DNA from: FEN-1219 sp963728995
GTDB lineage: Bacteria > Pseudomonadota > Gammaproteobacteria > Steroidobacterales > Rariloculaceae
Length of the DNA: 64,000 nucleotides
Assembly (NCBI GenBank): GCA_963728995.1
Contig: CAVSMD010000004.1
Coordinates: forward strand, 682,001 to 746,000
Direction of reading: 5' to 3'
The stretch's first letter is position 1. Every line of letters begins with the position of its first letter. The translations under genes and the position numbers were made by a program. The notes beneath the pieces are model-generated. The model did not search any database, was not told where the DNA came from, and was given only the letters and a program-made list of their open reading frames with translations. Positions 8,527 through 18,206 of this stretch are shown in pieces.

Positions 8527-9102
8527 ATGCCAAAAATTAATTTGCTGCCCTGGCGGGCCGAGCTACGCCAGAAACGCAAACAGGAATTCCTTGTCGCGCT
8601 GCTTGGCGCGGTGATCATCGGCGCCGGCCTCGTCTACCTCTCGAAGCTCACGATGCAGAGCTGGACGTCCGCGCAGCGTGGCCGCAACGAGATATTGCGC
8701 ACCGAGATCTCCGCACTGGACAAGCAGATCGCGGAGATCAAAGGCCTGGAAAGCCAGCGCGAGAGACTCCTCGCACGCATGCGCGTGATCGATCAGCTGC
8801 AGCGCTCGCGTCCCGAGGTCGTGCATTTGTTCGACGAGCTGGTCAACGCAGTTCCCGAAGGCGTCAGCCTGACGGACGTCCTGCAGCAGGGCGCGCGTCT
8901 CGAGCTGCGCGGCATGGCGCAATCGAATAGCCGCGTTTCGGCCTTGATGCGCAACATAGACTCGTCGGAGTGGCTGAAGGACGCGAGCCTCGACATCGTC
9001 GAGGTGGTGTCCGAAGGCGCGGAAAAGAGCTCCAAGTTCAAGGTCTTCGCACAACAAGTCTCGAAGGTCGCTCCCGAGGACGGCCAGGAGGCGGCGAAAT
9101 GA
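8527..9102 (+). CDS. pilN: type IV pilus assembly protein PilN
   Basis: 191 residues. The extreme N-terminus carries the INLLPWRAE motif, which docks into PilM. A single membrane helix (about 20-38) follows, then a periplasmic coiled coil (roughly 45-80) and a ferredoxin-like domain that pairs with PilO. Starts one base after the pilM stop and overlaps pilO by four bases (ATGA), so production is coupled. Part of the PilMNOP alignment complex linking the inner membrane motor to the secretin. Confidence 0.95.
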   Translation: MPKINLLPWRAELRQKRKQEFLVALLGAVIIGAGLVYLSKLTMQSWTSAQRGRNEILRTEISALDKQIAEIKGLESQRERLLARMRVIDQLQRSRPEVVHLFDELVNAVPEGVSLTDVLQQGARLELRGMAQSNSRVSALMRNIDSSEWLKDASLDIVEVVSEGAEKSSKFKVFAQQVSKVAPEDGQEAAK

Positions 9103-9722
9103 GCATCGTCGACGATCTGCGTGCACTCGACATGAACGAGCCCGGCCGTTGGCCGTTGCCGATCCGTGCGGTGGCGGTCGGTCTCGCGTTCGTGGCCGTG
9201 CTCGCGGCCGGTATCTACATGTTCGTGATTCAGCAGGAGAAGCCCTTGCTGGATCGCGCCCAGCAGGAGGAAGTCGAGCTGCGTGCCACGTTCGAGGATC
9301 GCCAGCGCAAGGCGGCGAACTTCGACGCGTATCGCACCCAGCTCGCCGAGATCGAGCGCGATTTCGGCGCCATGCTCCGCCAGCTTCCCGGCAAAACCGA
9401 AGTGCCGAGCCTGCTCGTCGATATCTCCCAGACCGCCGCGGGCGCCGGCCTGGACGAGAAGCTATTCCAGCCGACCGGCGAGATTCAGAAGGACTTCTAC
9501 GCGGAGCTGCCGATCAAGCTCCGCTACAGCGGCAATTACCATGAGTTGGGTAATTTTGTGAGCGGCATCGCGGCGCTGCCGCGCATCGTGACATTACATG
9601 ACATCACGATCCATCGCGGCGACAAGGATTCGCCCGATGAGCTGACTTTCGACGTCACGGCGAAGACCTATCGCTATCTGGACGAGGAGGCAGCAGGAGG
9701 CTCGGGAGGCTCGGGAAGCTGA
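9099..9722 (+). CDS. pilO: type IV pilus assembly protein PilO
   Basis: 207 residues starting at the ATG that overlaps the pilN stop. One membrane helix (about 25-46), a coiled coil (about 50-95: PLLDRAQQEEVELRATFE), then the ferredoxin-like periplasmic domain with the conserved LRYSGNYHELGNFVSGIAAL segment. PilO forms heterodimers with PilN and contacts PilP. The C-terminus ends in a Gly/Ser-rich tail (GGSGGSGS). The stop shares one base with the pilP start. Confidence 0.95.
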   Translation: MSIVDDLRALDMNEPGRWPLPIRAVAVGLAFVAVLAAGIYMFVIQQEKPLLDRAQQEEVELRATFEDRQRKAANFDAYRTQLAEIERDFGAMLRQLPGKTEVPSLLVDISQTAAGAGLDEKLFQPTGEIQKDFYAELPIKLRYSGNYHELGNFVSGIAALPRIVTLHDITIHRGDKDSPDELTFDVTAKTYRYLDEEAAGGSGGSGS

Positions 9723-10249
9723 TGTTGACGCGTAGCACACTATTGGCGCGCTCGCTCGCTGCGGCATTCCTCGCGGTGGGCTTGAGCGCATGCAGCGGCG
9801 GCAACGATGATCTGCGCGCCTATATCGATCAGGTCAAAGCACGGCCCGGCGGGCGCATAGAGGCCTTGCCGCAAGTGCAACCGGCACCGACGTTTGCTTA
9901 CGAGGCGGGTAATCGACGTTCGCCTTTCGTGCCCGAGGCGCCGCAGCGACGACGTAGCGGCCCCGGATCCGTCGACGGGCCCGATCCGAATCGACCGCGT
10001 GAGTTTCTCGAGCAGTTTTCGCTCGACACTCTGCGCATGGTCGGGACACTCGCCGATCGCAGAGCGAGCTTTGGTCTCGTGCAAACAGCCGATGGGCTCG
10101 TGCACCGTGTGGCGGTGGGTAACCACATGGGGCAGAACTACGGCCGCATCGTCGCGATTTCTGATTCCCAGATTCAATTGGTCGAGATCATCCCTGACGG
10201 TCTGGGCGGGTTCCTGGAGCGACCCGCGTCCATTGCACTGGCCGATTGA
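9722..10249 (+). CDS. pilP: type IV pilus lipoprotein PilP
   Basis: 175 residues with a lipoprotein signal peptide; lipobox LSAC gives lipidated Cys24. After a proline-rich linker comes the HR-like beta domain with the conserved LDTLRMVGTLADRRASFGLVQTADGLVHRVAVGN region, written here over several strands. PilP bridges the PilNO dimer to the periplasmic N domains of the PilQ secretin. The position between pilO and pilQ is standard. Confidence 0.94.
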   Translation: MLTRSTLLARSLAAAFLAVGLSACSGGNDDLRAYIDQVKARPGGRIEALPQVQPAPTFAYEAGNRRSPFVPEAPQRRRSGPGSVDGPDPNRPREFLEQFSLDTLRMVGTLADRRASFGLVQTADGLVHRVAVGNHMGQNYGRIVAISDSQIQLVEIIPDGLGGFLERPASIALAD

Positions 10250-10270
10250 AACGCAGGGAAGTTTTAGGGA

Positions 10271-12481
10271 GTGAACCGTATGTGTAAGTCAGCGCCCGCT
10301 CATCGCGGGATGGTCTCAGCATGGCTCGGCCAATTCGCGAGCCTCGGCTGGATCCTCGCGATCGGTCTCTCGGCCGTTGGTGCGCGTGCCCAAGAGACGC
10401 TGCGCCTCGAGTCGATCGACGTGCAGCCGCTACCGGGTCAGCAGGTTCAGCTGCAGCTCAAGCTGAGCGGCACGGCACCGGAGCCAATGAGCTTCACGAT
10501 CGACAATCCGGCAAGGATCTCGCTCGATTTGCCGAACACCACGCTTGGCCTGTCGTCGCGGCGCCAAGAAGCCAATGTCGGCCCGCTGACCACGATTCTG
10601 ACCGCGGAAGCGAACGGCCGCACCCGCGTCGTGCTGAACCTGAACACCATGGTGCCGTACGAGACGCGCGTCGAGGGCGACAGCGTATACGTGCGGCTTG
10701 GGCAAGCGCCGGGTGCCACGTCGGCGCCGTCGTTCGCCGCCCAGCCAGCCCCGAGCACAAGAGCCGGCACCTCCGCTGCGACGCCCGCCGCTGCCGGTGA
10801 CCGCGCCATCCGCAACATCGATTTTCGGCGGGGCCCGAACGGCGCCGGCCAGATCGTCGTCGATTTGAGCGACCCGCGCACCACGGTCGACGTTCGCCAG
10901 GAAGGCGGCCGCATCGTGGTCGACTTCCAGAACACGACGCTGCCGCAAGAGCTGATGCGGCGCCTCGACGTCACCGATTTCGCGACCCCGGTCTTCACGG
11001 TCGACGCGTTGCGCGCGAATCGCGACGCCCGGCTCGTCGTCACGGCCGCGGCGGAGTACGACCAGCTGGCCTATCAGTCCGACAACGTCTTCACGCTCGA
11101 GCTGAAGCCGCCCGCGGAGAAGCAGGCCACCGCGACGCCCGGCGTGTATGACGAGAAGCGCGAGTACACGGGCGAGCGCCTGACGCTGAACTTCCAGGAC
11201 CTCGAGACGCGGGCCGTGCTGCAGCTGATCGCGGACTTCAGCGGCTTGAACATCGTCGTGAGCGACACCGTGCAAGGCAGCGTCACGCTGCGCCTACAGA
11301 ACGTTCCGTGGGATCAGGCGCTCGACATCGTCATGACGACCAAGGGTCTCGACATGCGGCGCAACGGCAACGTCATCATCGTGGCGCCGGCCGAGGAGAT
11401 CGCGGCGCGCGAGAAGGCCGCGCTCGAAGCGGTCAAGGACCTGCAAACACTCGAGCCGCTGCGCTCGGAGTTCATCCAGGTGAACTATGCCAAGGCCGGC
11501 GAGCTCGCCGATCTGATCAAGGGTGACGGTGGGAAGACGCTTCTCTCGGACCGCGGCAGCGTCGCGATCGACCAGCGCACGAACACGTTGCTCATCAGCG
11601 ATACGGCCAGCAGCCTCGCGAACATTCGCCGCCTCGTCACCACGCTCGACATTCCGGTACGGCAGGTGCTGATCGAGTCGCGCGTCGTGATCGTCAACGA
11701 CGATTACAGCCGCGAGCTCGGCGTCCGTTTCGGCACGAACGTGGTCAAGGACCGTAACAATGGCCAAGGTCTCGTCTCCCTGACGGGCAATGGCTCCGGC
11801 TCGGACACGATCGTGAACTCGGGCCTGACGAACCTGAATTCCACGGGCTCGCCGTTCCCGGTCACGCTGCCGCCGATCGACCAGCGTTACAACGTGAACC
11901 TGCCGATCGCCAAACCCGCCGGGTCGCTCGCGCTCGCGATCCTCGACGCCGATTATCTCGTCGACCTCGAGCTCACGGCGTTGCAGGCCGAAGGCGACGG
12001 CCGCGTCGTCTCCACGCCGCGGATCGTAGCCACGAACCAGCGCGAGGCGCGGATTCTCCAGGGCACGGAAATTCCGTATCAGGAATCCTCGTCCAGCGGT
12101 GCCACCACCGTCCAATTCAAGCCGGCCGTATTGAGCTTGACGGTCACGCCGCAGATCACGCCGGATGACCGGATCATCATGGATCTAAACATCACGAAAG
12201 ACGCCGTCGGCCAAGTGGTGCCGACCGCCACGGGCGGCTCCGTGCCGGCCATCGACAAGCGCGAGCTCGCGACGCAGGTCGTCGTCAACGACGGCGAAAC
12301 GGTCGTGCTCGGCGGTGTCTACGAGACCGAGCTGCGCAACACCGTGAACAAGGTGCCGGGGCTCGGCAACATTCCAGGTTTGGGGTACCTGTTCCGCAGC
12401 AAGAGCAAGACCGACAACAACAAGGAGCTGCTGATTTTCGTCACACCGAAGATTCTTCGGGACGGCGCACGAATCAACTAG
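10271..12481 (+). CDS. pilQ: type IV pilus secretin PilQ
   Basis: 736 residues from a GTG at 10271 (an ATG lies three codons on). Signal peptide ending near GARAQ, two AMIN peptidoglycan-binding domains (about 40-130 and 175-270, separated by an Ala/Pro/Thr-rich linker), a secretin STN domain (LNFQDLETRAVLQLIADFSG), an N1 domain and the C-terminal secretin barrel. The latter contains VPGLGNIPGLGYLFRSK, the secretin signature. It forms the outer membrane pore for the pilus. Last canonical gene of the pil operon. Confidence 0.96.
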   Translation: MNRMCKSAPAHRGMVSAWLGQFASLGWILAIGLSAVGARAQETLRLESIDVQPLPGQQVQLQLKLSGTAPEPMSFTIDNPARISLDLPNTTLGLSSRRQEANVGPLTTILTAEANGRTRVVLNLNTMVPYETRVEGDSVYVRLGQAPGATSAPSFAAQPAPSTRAGTSAATPAAAGDRAIRNIDFRRGPNGAGQIVVDLSDPRTTVDVRQEGGRIVVDFQNTTLPQELMRRLDVTDFATPVFTVDALRANRDARLVVTAAAEYDQLAYQSDNVFTLELKPPAEKQATATPGVYDEKREYTGERLTLNFQDLETRAVLQLIADFSGLNIVVSDTVQGSVTLRLQNVPWDQALDIVMTTKGLDMRRNGNVIIVAPAEEIAAREKAALEAVKDLQTLEPLRSEFIQVNYAKAGELADLIKGDGGKTLLSDRGSVAIDQRTNTLLISDTASSLANIRRLVTTLDIPVRQVLIESRVVIVNDDYSRELGVRFGTNVVKDRNNGQGLVSLTGNGSGSDTIVNSGLTNLNSTGSPFPVTLPPIDQRYNVNLPIAKPAGSLALAILDADYLVDLELTALQAEGDGRVVSTPRIVATNQREARILQGTEIPYQESSSSGATTVQFKPAVLSLTVTPQITPDDRIIMDLNITKDAVGQVVPTATGGSVPAIDKRELATQVVVNDGETVVLGGVYETELRNTVNKVPGLGNIPGLGYLFRSKSKTDNNKELLIFVTPKILRDGARIN

Positions 12482-12537
12482 GCGCTAGGTAAGGGACGTC
12501 GGCCGACAAGTTGCGCAGGACTTAAAGGATCAGGGAT

Positions 12538-14592
12538 ATGCAGAAGCTAGGGATCTTGCTGTTGCTCGCCATGGCCGCCGTATTGGCAGCCTGCAGTGGC
12601 GGCGACGATCAGACGCTCGTCAACCCAGGAGCCGGCGGTGGTGGCGGTGGCGGTGGCGGTGGCGGCGGCGGTGGTGGCGGCGGGGGCGCCAGCGCGGCGG
12701 CCGTGACGGTCACGACGAGCGCGTCGAGCATTCCGTCGGATGGCTCCGCAGATGCCACGATCACGGCCTTCGTCCGCGACGCAAATAACGCACTGTTGTC
12801 GGGCGTGCCCGTGACGTTCACGGCCTCGTCGGGCGGCGTGTCTGGCTCCCCGGCCACCACGGACTCGACCGGCACGGCGTCGGCCACGCTGCTGACGGCG
12901 GGTGACAGTAGTCTCCGGACCATTACGGTCACGGCTGCGGCGGGCTCGCTACAGGCCACGGTGAACGTCCAGGTAGTGGCGTCCTCCACGTCCAGCACGG
13001 TGCAGATGGGAACCGGCACGGGCGGCCAGTTTCAACCGGGTGTCATTGGCATCTCGAATCCGACCCTGTCGGCCGGGGGCTCGACCAGCCTGACCGTGTC
13101 GCTGGTGCAAACGGGCGGCACGCTCTATACGGGCTCGGCCACCGTCAGCTTCAATTCACCGTGCGTTGCGGCCGGAACGGCGCAGATCCGTGCCAACGGC
13201 GCGACTGTTTCTTCCGTGACGACGACCACGGGCCTCGCGACGGTCACTTACGTGGCCAGTGGGTGCTCCGGCGCCGACGTCATCACGGCCGGCTCTACGG
13301 TCGGCGGCCAGGCGCTGTCGGCCAACGGCACCGTCACGGCGGCGGCGGCGACGGTCGGCTCGATCGAGTTCGTATCAGCCACGCCGACCAACATTGCCCT
13401 GCAGGGCACGGGTGATGCCACCCGACCGGAGGCTTCGACCGTCGTGTTCAGAGTCCGCGATTCGTCGAACGGCCCCGTCAGTGGGGCCAACGTCAGCTTC
13501 GCCCTGAACACGTCCGTGGGCGGGATCGCGCTGACGTCGACGAGCGCCGTCAGCGACAACCAGGGGTTCGCACAGACGGTCGTCAACGCCGGCACGGTGG
13601 CGACCTCGGTCAAGGTCACGGCTACGGTGACGAGCGCGCCGCAACCCATCTCGACACAGTCGAGCCAATTGACGGTCACCACCGGCATCCCGACGGACGC
13701 GAGCTTTTCGCTGGCCGTGGGTTGCTACAACATCGAGGGGCTCGACCACGATGGTGTCACGACGAGCGTGACCGCGCGGCTGGGCGATCGATTCCAGAAT
13801 CCGGTGCCGGATGGCACTGCGGTGACGTTCACGGCGGAGGGCGGCAACATCCAGTCGCAGTGCACGACGGCGACCACGTCCACCGAAGGTGGCGTGTGCA
13901 CGGTCAACTATCGCAGCTCGAATCCGCGTCCTGGCGACGGCCGCGTCACGTTGCTGGCGAAAGCGATCGGCGAGGAGTCGTTCGTCGATGCCAACGGCAA
14001 CGGCTCGTTCGACAACGGCGAAACGTTCACGGACCTGGCCGAGCCCTATCGCGACGACAACGAGAACGGCGCCTACAATGCCGGCGAGGACTTCTTCGAC
14101 TTCAACAACAACCAGACGCGCGACCTCGCCGACAGCATCTTCAACGGCGTGCTTTGCAAGGACACGACGGGCCGGTGCGGTGGGGCGGCCACACGCTCGA
14201 CGGGCATCGCCGAGCAGAACCTCGTCATCCTGTCGGGCAGCGCGCCGGTCATCACGTTCGCGGACGGCTCGCCGCTCGCCGCGCTGAACGTCGGAGGCAC
14301 GAACTCCGCCCTGGCGGTGTCTTTCTGGGTCCGCGACGTCAACGGTAACGTCATGCCCGGCGACACGACCGTGGCTCTGTCGGCCAACGGCGCCGGCCTT
14401 GGCGTGTCGCAGCCGTCATCATTCAAGGTGCCGTGCAGCGCGATCCCGATAGGACCAGCGTTCCCCGGCATCACGGGGTTCACGTTCACCGTAACGTCCG
14501 GCACCACGACCGGGACGGGCGTCATCACACTGACCGTGACCACACCGCTCGGTCTCGCAACGACGGCCCAGGTCAGCGTGTCTGTGCCGTAA
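12538..14592 (+). CDS. Ig-like (Big_1/invasin-type) repeat lipoprotein, candidate surface adhesin
   Basis: 684 residues. A lipoprotein signal peptide (lipobox LAAC, Cys19) is followed by an 18-residue polyglycine linker and at least five Ig-like beta domains; repeated sequence features are VTVTTSASSIPSDG, GVPVTFTASSGG, DGTAVTFTAEGG and SGANVSFALN, typical of bacterial Ig-like domain group 1. Around residues 484-525 there are two Asp/Asn/Gly loops (DANGNGSFDNGE; DDNENGAYNAGED) that look like calcium-binding EF-hand-like or dockerin-like loops. Paired cysteines occur in domains 3-5. It sits 56 bases after pilQ and ends at a terminator, so it is probably the last gene of the c-di-GMP-regulated pil operon. 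Adhesin or pilus-associated role is inference. Confidence 0.85.
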   Translation: MQKLGILLLLAMAAVLAACSGGDDQTLVNPGAGGGGGGGGGGGGGGGGGGASAAAVTVTTSASSIPSDGSADATITAFVRDANNALLSGVPVTFTASSGGVSGSPATTDSTGTASATLLTAGDSSLRTITVTAAAGSLQATVNVQVVASSTSSTVQMGTGTGGQFQPGVIGISNPTLSAGGSTSLTVSLVQTGGTLYTGSATVSFNSPCVAAGTAQIRANGATVSSVTTTTGLATVTYVASGCSGADVITAGSTVGGQALSANGTVTAAAATVGSIEFVSATPTNIALQGTGDATRPEASTVVFRVRDSSNGPVSGANVSFALNTSVGGIALTSTSAVSDNQGFAQTVVNAGTVATSVKVTATVTSAPQPISTQSSQLTVTTGIPTDASFSLAVGCYNIEGLDHDGVTTSVTARLGDRFQNPVPDGTAVTFTAEGGNIQSQCTTATTSTEGGVCTVNYRSSNPRPGDGRVTLLAKAIGEESFVDANGNGSFDNGETFTDLAEPYRDDNENGAYNAGEDFFDFNNNQTRDLADSIFNGVLCKDTTGRCGGAATRSTGIAEQNLVILSGSAPVITFADGSPLAALNVGGTNSALAVSFWVRDVNGNVMPGDTTVALSANGAGLGVSQPSSFKVPCSAIPIGPAFPGITGFTFTVTSGTTTGTGVITLTVTTPLGLATTAQVSVSVP
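12634..12687 (+). repeat. GGN triplet run encoding 18 consecutive glycines
   Basis: Eighteen glycine codons in a row (mixed GGC/GGT, one GGG), with an internal (GGCGGT)n character. It encodes the flexible linker between the lipidated N-terminus and the first Ig-like domain. Because the unit is three bases, slippage would change linker length without breaking the frame. Confidence 0.95.
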
Positions 14593-14617
14593 GCTAGACC
14601 GCGTTCTCAGCGCGCAG

Positions 14618-14648
14618 CGGCCGCCCATTTGGGCGGCCGTTTTGTTTC
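14618..14648 (+). terminator. intrinsic terminator after the pil/adhesin operon
   Basis: CGGCCGCCC-ATTT-GGGCGGCCG forms a perfect 9-bp GC stem with a four-base loop, followed by TTTTGTTT. It lies 26 bases after the adhesin stop and just before aroK, separating the pil operon from the aro genes. Confidence 0.9.
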
Positions 14649-14663
14649 TGTATCCTTCGCGCA

Positions 14664-15185
14664 ATGCTCGGACGGCCCAACATCTACCTCGTCGGCCCCA
14701 TGGGCTCCGGTAAGACGGCGGTCGGGCGACGCCTGGCGAACCTGCTCGGCAAGCAGTTCCTCGATAGCGACGCAGAGATCGAGAAACGAACCGGTGTCGA
14801 CGTGCGCTACATCTTCGAGAAGGAAGGCGAAGCGCGGTTTCGCGAGCGGGAGCGCGAGGTGATCACCGACCTCACGAAGCTTCAGGACGTGGTCGTCGCC
14901 ACCGGTGGCGGCGCCGTGCTCGATCCCGCGAGCCGCGAGCGGCTCGCCGGCACCGGGACGGTGGTGTATCTCGAAACCAGTGTCGAGGCGCTCGTGGCAC
15001 GCACGCGTCTGTCCAAGAATCGCCCGCTGCTGATGAACGACGATCCGCGGGCCGTGCTCGAGCGGCTCCTCGTCGTGCGCCTGCCGCTGTACGAGGAGCT
15101 TGCCGACTTCCGGATCGCAACCACGGGCCGAACCGTGCGCGCCGTGGCCGCCGAGATCCGCGAGCAACTCGGCGTAGCCACCTGA
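14664..15185 (+). CDS. aroK: shikimate kinase
   Basis: 173 residues. Shikimate kinase I phosphorylates shikimate at the 3-hydroxyl in aromatic amino acid synthesis. It has the P-loop GPMGSGKTAVGR near residue 11, the DSDAEIEKRTG substrate motif (Asp near 34), FREREREV, the shikimate-binding ATGGGAV and the lid arginine region KNRPLL. pilQ followed by aroK-aroB is conserved in many gammaproteobacteria; here the adhesin gene and a terminator intervene. Confidence 0.96.
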   Translation: MLGRPNIYLVGPMGSGKTAVGRRLANLLGKQFLDSDAEIEKRTGVDVRYIFEKEGEARFREREREVITDLTKLQDVVVATGGGAVLDPASRERLAGTGTVVYLETSVEALVARTRLSKNRPLLMNDDPRAVLERLLVVRLPLYEELADFRIATTGRTVRAVAAEIREQLGVAT

Positions 15186-15226
15186 CTGCATTGCAAAAAT
15201 CGGCTCCGCCTGCGACCCTTCGCCGC

Positions 15227-16299
15227 GTGGAAACGATCACCGTCGCGCTGGGCGAGCGCAGCTACCCGATCCATATCGGTGTCGGCCTGCTCGACGATGC
15301 ATCCCTCTACGGCACGGCCGCGCGCCAGATCTTGATCGTCACGAACGAAGTCGTCGCGCCGCTGTATCTCGCGCGCGTGCGAGAGACGCCTGCGCGACCG
15401 CGAGGTGCATGCGCTGGTCCTCCCCGATGGCGAGCGCCACAAGACGCTCGCAACGTACGCGACCGTCCTGGACCGTCTCGTCGACGCGCAGTTCCACCGC
15501 GACGCTTGCCTCGTCGCGCTCGGCGGCGGCGTGATCGGCGATCTCACGGGATTCGCGGCGGCCAGCTACCAGCGCGGCATCGATTTCGTGCAGATTCCGA
15601 CCACGTTGCTCGCGCAGGTGGACTCCTCCGTGGGCGGCAAGACCGCCGTGAACCATCCGCGCGCGAAAAACATGATCGGCGCCTTCCACCAGCCGATCGC
15701 CGTGCTCGCGGACACCGGTACTCTGGCGACTCTGCCGCCACGCGAGCTGTCGGCGGGCCTGGCCGAGGTTATCAAATACGGCGTGATCGTCGATCCGGCG
15801 TTCTTCGGTTGGCTCGAGGAGCACATGGAGGCACTGCGCGCGCTCGACGCCGCGGCACTCGGGCACGCGATCCGGCGCAGCTGCGAGATCAAGGCCGATG
15901 ATCGTCGCCGAGGACGAGCGCGAGCGCGGCCGGCGCGCGCTGCTGAATCTCGGCCATACCTTCGGGCACGCGCTCGAGGCGCTCGGCCGCTACGAGCGCT
16001 GGCTGCATGGCGAGGCCGTCGCGATCGGCATGGCGCTCGCGGCCCGGACGTCGCAGGCCTTGGGCCGACTCGATACCGAGGGCTGCGCGCGCATCGAGAA
16101 TCTGCTGACACGTGCGGGCCTGCCGACACGGGCACCCGGCATCGACGCGACGGCCTTGCTCGACGCCATGCGCGGCGACAAGAAGGCGGACCAGGCGGGC
16201 CTAAAGCTGATCCTGATCGAAGGGCTCGGCAACGCCGTCGTCACGCGAGCACCGGCCGAGGCAACGCTGCGCGCCGTGTTGACCGAGCAGCTCGCGTGA
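15227..16299 (+). CDS. aroB: 3-dehydroquinate synthase (two frameshifts)
   Basis: Converts DAHP to 3-dehydroquinate using NAD+ and a divalent metal. The product reads METITVALGERSYPIHIG from a GTG at 15227, then continues in two other frames: VLPDGERHKTL / GGGVIGDLTGFAAASY / VDSSVGGKTAVNHP / LAEVIKYG, and finally RRALLNLGHTFGHALEA / WLHGEAVAIGM. The breaks are near 15390 (after VRET) and at about 15900 (after CEIKAD); in both, deleting one base restores alignment with E. coli AroB. Corrected length is 356 residues, normal for AroB. I therefore treat the breaks as sequence errors. The stop overlaps the dgt GTG. Confidence 0.92.
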
Positions 16300-17450
16300 G
16301 CGAGGTCCGGAACGAGCTCGCGCCATACGCGGCGCTGGCCCTGCGCTCGCGCGGCAGACGCTACCCCGAGCCGCCGCCTGCGTTGCGCACGGAGTTCCAG
16401 CGCGACCGCGATCGGATCATTCACGCCACGGCGTTCAGGCGGCTCGTCTACAAGACCCAGGTGTTCGTGAACTACGAGGGGGACCTCTATCGCACGCGAC
16501 TCACGCATTCCCTCGAGGTCGCGCAGATCGCTCGCACCGCGGCGCGCGCGCTCGCTCTGAACGAGGATCTCGTCGAAGCGATCAGTCTCGCCCACGATTT
16601 GGGCCACACGCCGTTCGGCCACGCGGGGCAGGACGCGCTGAACGACTGCATGCGCGAGTTCGGCGGGTTCGAGCACAACCTGCAGTCGCTGCGCGTCGTC
16701 GATCAGCTCGAGGATCGCTATGCGAGCTTCCCGGGGCTGAACCTCACGTTCGAGACGCGCGAGGGAATATTGAAGCATTGCTCGGTGAAGCATGCGCGCG
16801 AGCTCGGCGACGTCGGTCGACGCTTCCTCGAGCGGCGCCAGCCCGGGCTCGAAGCCCAGCTCGCGAATATCGCGGACGAGATCGCATACAACAACCACGA
16901 CGTGGACGACGGCCTGCGGGCCGGTCTCATCACGCTCGAGCAGCTGGCGTCGCTGCCGATCTTTGCAGCGCAGCTTGCGTCCGTCGATCGGGAGTACCCC
17001 CAGGCGAAGGTTCAGCATCGGCGTAGCGAGGCGGTCCGCCACATGATCGGCGAGCTCGTCGCCGACCTCGTCCGCACGAGCGCTGCCGCGATCGCGGCGG
17101 CGGGGCCGCGCGACATCGACGAGGTTCGCGCGCTGCCACAGCCGTTGATCCGGTTCAGCGGACCGATGCACGAGGCGCAGCAAGCGCTGAAGCGGTTTCT
17201 CCGCGACGCGCTCTACACACATCCGCGCGTGAAGCAGATGACGCAGCAGGCGAGCGAGACGGTCCGCTTCCTGTTCGAGCAGCTGATGGCGGACCACGGA
17301 AGAATGCCACCGGAGCATGCGGCGCGGGCACGCGACGCCCTCGTGGCCGGCAGCACGGCCGGCGCTGCCCGCGTCGTCGCCGACTACATCGCAGGCATGA
17401 CGGACCGGTTCGCGCTGCAGACACGCGACGCGTTGCGGGCGAAAGCCTGA
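16296..17450 (+). CDS. dgt: deoxyguanosinetriphosphate triphosphohydrolase-like protein
   Basis: 384 residues from a GTG overlapping the aroB stop. An HD-domain dNTP triphosphohydrolase that releases tripolyphosphate from dGTP or other dNTPs. The metal-binding residues are visible in order: RRLVYKTQVF, RLTHSLEVAQIAR (H), SLAHDLGHTPFGHAGQ (HD), then NIADEIAYNNHDVDD (D). This is the shorter 'dGTPase-like' branch rather than the 500-residue E. coli Dgt. It sits in an aroK-aroB-dgt-pyrF run of close-packed genes. Confidence 0.92.
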   Translation: MSEVRNELAPYAALALRSRGRRYPEPPPALRTEFQRDRDRIIHATAFRRLVYKTQVFVNYEGDLYRTRLTHSLEVAQIARTAARALALNEDLVEAISLAHDLGHTPFGHAGQDALNDCMREFGGFEHNLQSLRVVDQLEDRYASFPGLNLTFETREGILKHCSVKHARELGDVGRRFLERRQPGLEAQLANIADEIAYNNHDVDDGLRAGLITLEQLASLPIFAAQLASVDREYPQAKVQHRRSEAVRHMIGELVADLVRTSAAAIAAAGPRDIDEVRALPQPLIRFSGPMHEAQQALKRFLRDALYTHPRVKQMTQQASETVRFLFEQLMADHGRMPPEHAARARDALVAGSTAGAARVVADYIAGMTDRFALQTRDALRAKA

Positions 17451-17474
17451 CCGCGCGTCTGCTAGAATGCGCGC

Positions 17475-18206
17475 GTGTCCGCCGTTGTCGCCAACGCCCC
17501 CCGCCAGATCGCCGCGCGCGAACGCCTGATCTTTGCGCTCGACGTGCCGGATCTCGAGCGAGCGAAGCGGCTCGTCGATCGGCTCGCCGACACCGTGGTC
17601 TTCTACAAGATCGGCCTGGAGCTCGCGACCTCGCCGCACTACTTCGAGCTGCTGCGCTGGCTCATCGACCAAGACAAGAAGGTCTTCGCCGATCTCAAGC
17701 TGTATGACATCCCGGCCACGGTGGCTGCGGCGGTGCGGCAACTCAACAAGTCCGGCGCGTCGTTCCTGACGGTGCATGGCGATCGCGCGATCATGGCCGC
17801 CGCCGCCGCGGAAAAGGGCGAGCGGCTCAAGATCCTCGCCGTCACGGTCTTGACGAGCATCGCGCCGCAGGACCTGGCCGACATGGGCGTGGGCCTCACG
17901 GTCGAGGCCCTCACGCTGCTGCGCGCGCGACAGGCAGTCGAATCCGGCTGCGACGGCGTCATCGCGTCGGGGCTCGAAGCCGCACGGCTGCGGCAGACGC
18001 TCGGCGCCGCGCCACTGATCGTCACGCCGGGCATCCGTCCGGCCGAGACGGCCCGCAACGACGACCAACGCCGCGTCGTCACCGCGACGCTCGCGTTCCG
18101 CTCGGGCGCCGACTACGTCGTCGTCGGCCGGCCGATTCGTGATGCCGCCGATCCGTACCAAGCCGCGGCGGCCATTCAGACGGAGATCGCCGCGGTCTTT
18201 GGATGA
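17475..18206 (+). CDS. pyrF: orotidine 5'-phosphate decarboxylase
   Basis: 243 residues from GTG. Catalyses the last step of UMP synthesis. The catalytic Lys/Asp array is present in FADLKLYDIPATV near residue 76, with FALDVPD at the N-terminus, VTPGIRP and VVGRPIRDA (phosphate-binding) near the C-terminus. This is the class 1 bacterial form. The stop overlaps the ATG of the DUF445 gene by four bases. Confidence 0.96.
   Translation: MSAVVANAPRQIAARERLIFALDVPDLERAKRLVDRLADTVVFYKIGLELATSPHYFELLRWLIDQDKKVFADLKLYDIPATVAAAVRQLNKSGASFLTVHGDRAIMAAAAAEKGERLKILAVTVLTSIAPQDLADMGVGLTVEALTLLRARQAVESGCDGVIASGLEAARLRQTLGAAPLIVTPGIRPAETARNDDQRRVVTATLAFRSGADYVVVGRPIRDAADPYQAAAAIQTEIAAVFG

Noticed and set aside
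12634..12687. Glycine triplet run as a phase-variation switch
   Set aside because: The unit is in frame, so slippage would not turn the gene off.
15990..18161. 723-codon minus-strand open frame over aroB, dgt and pyrF
   Set aside because: It lies opposite three well supported genes and has no recognisable motif; shadow frame.
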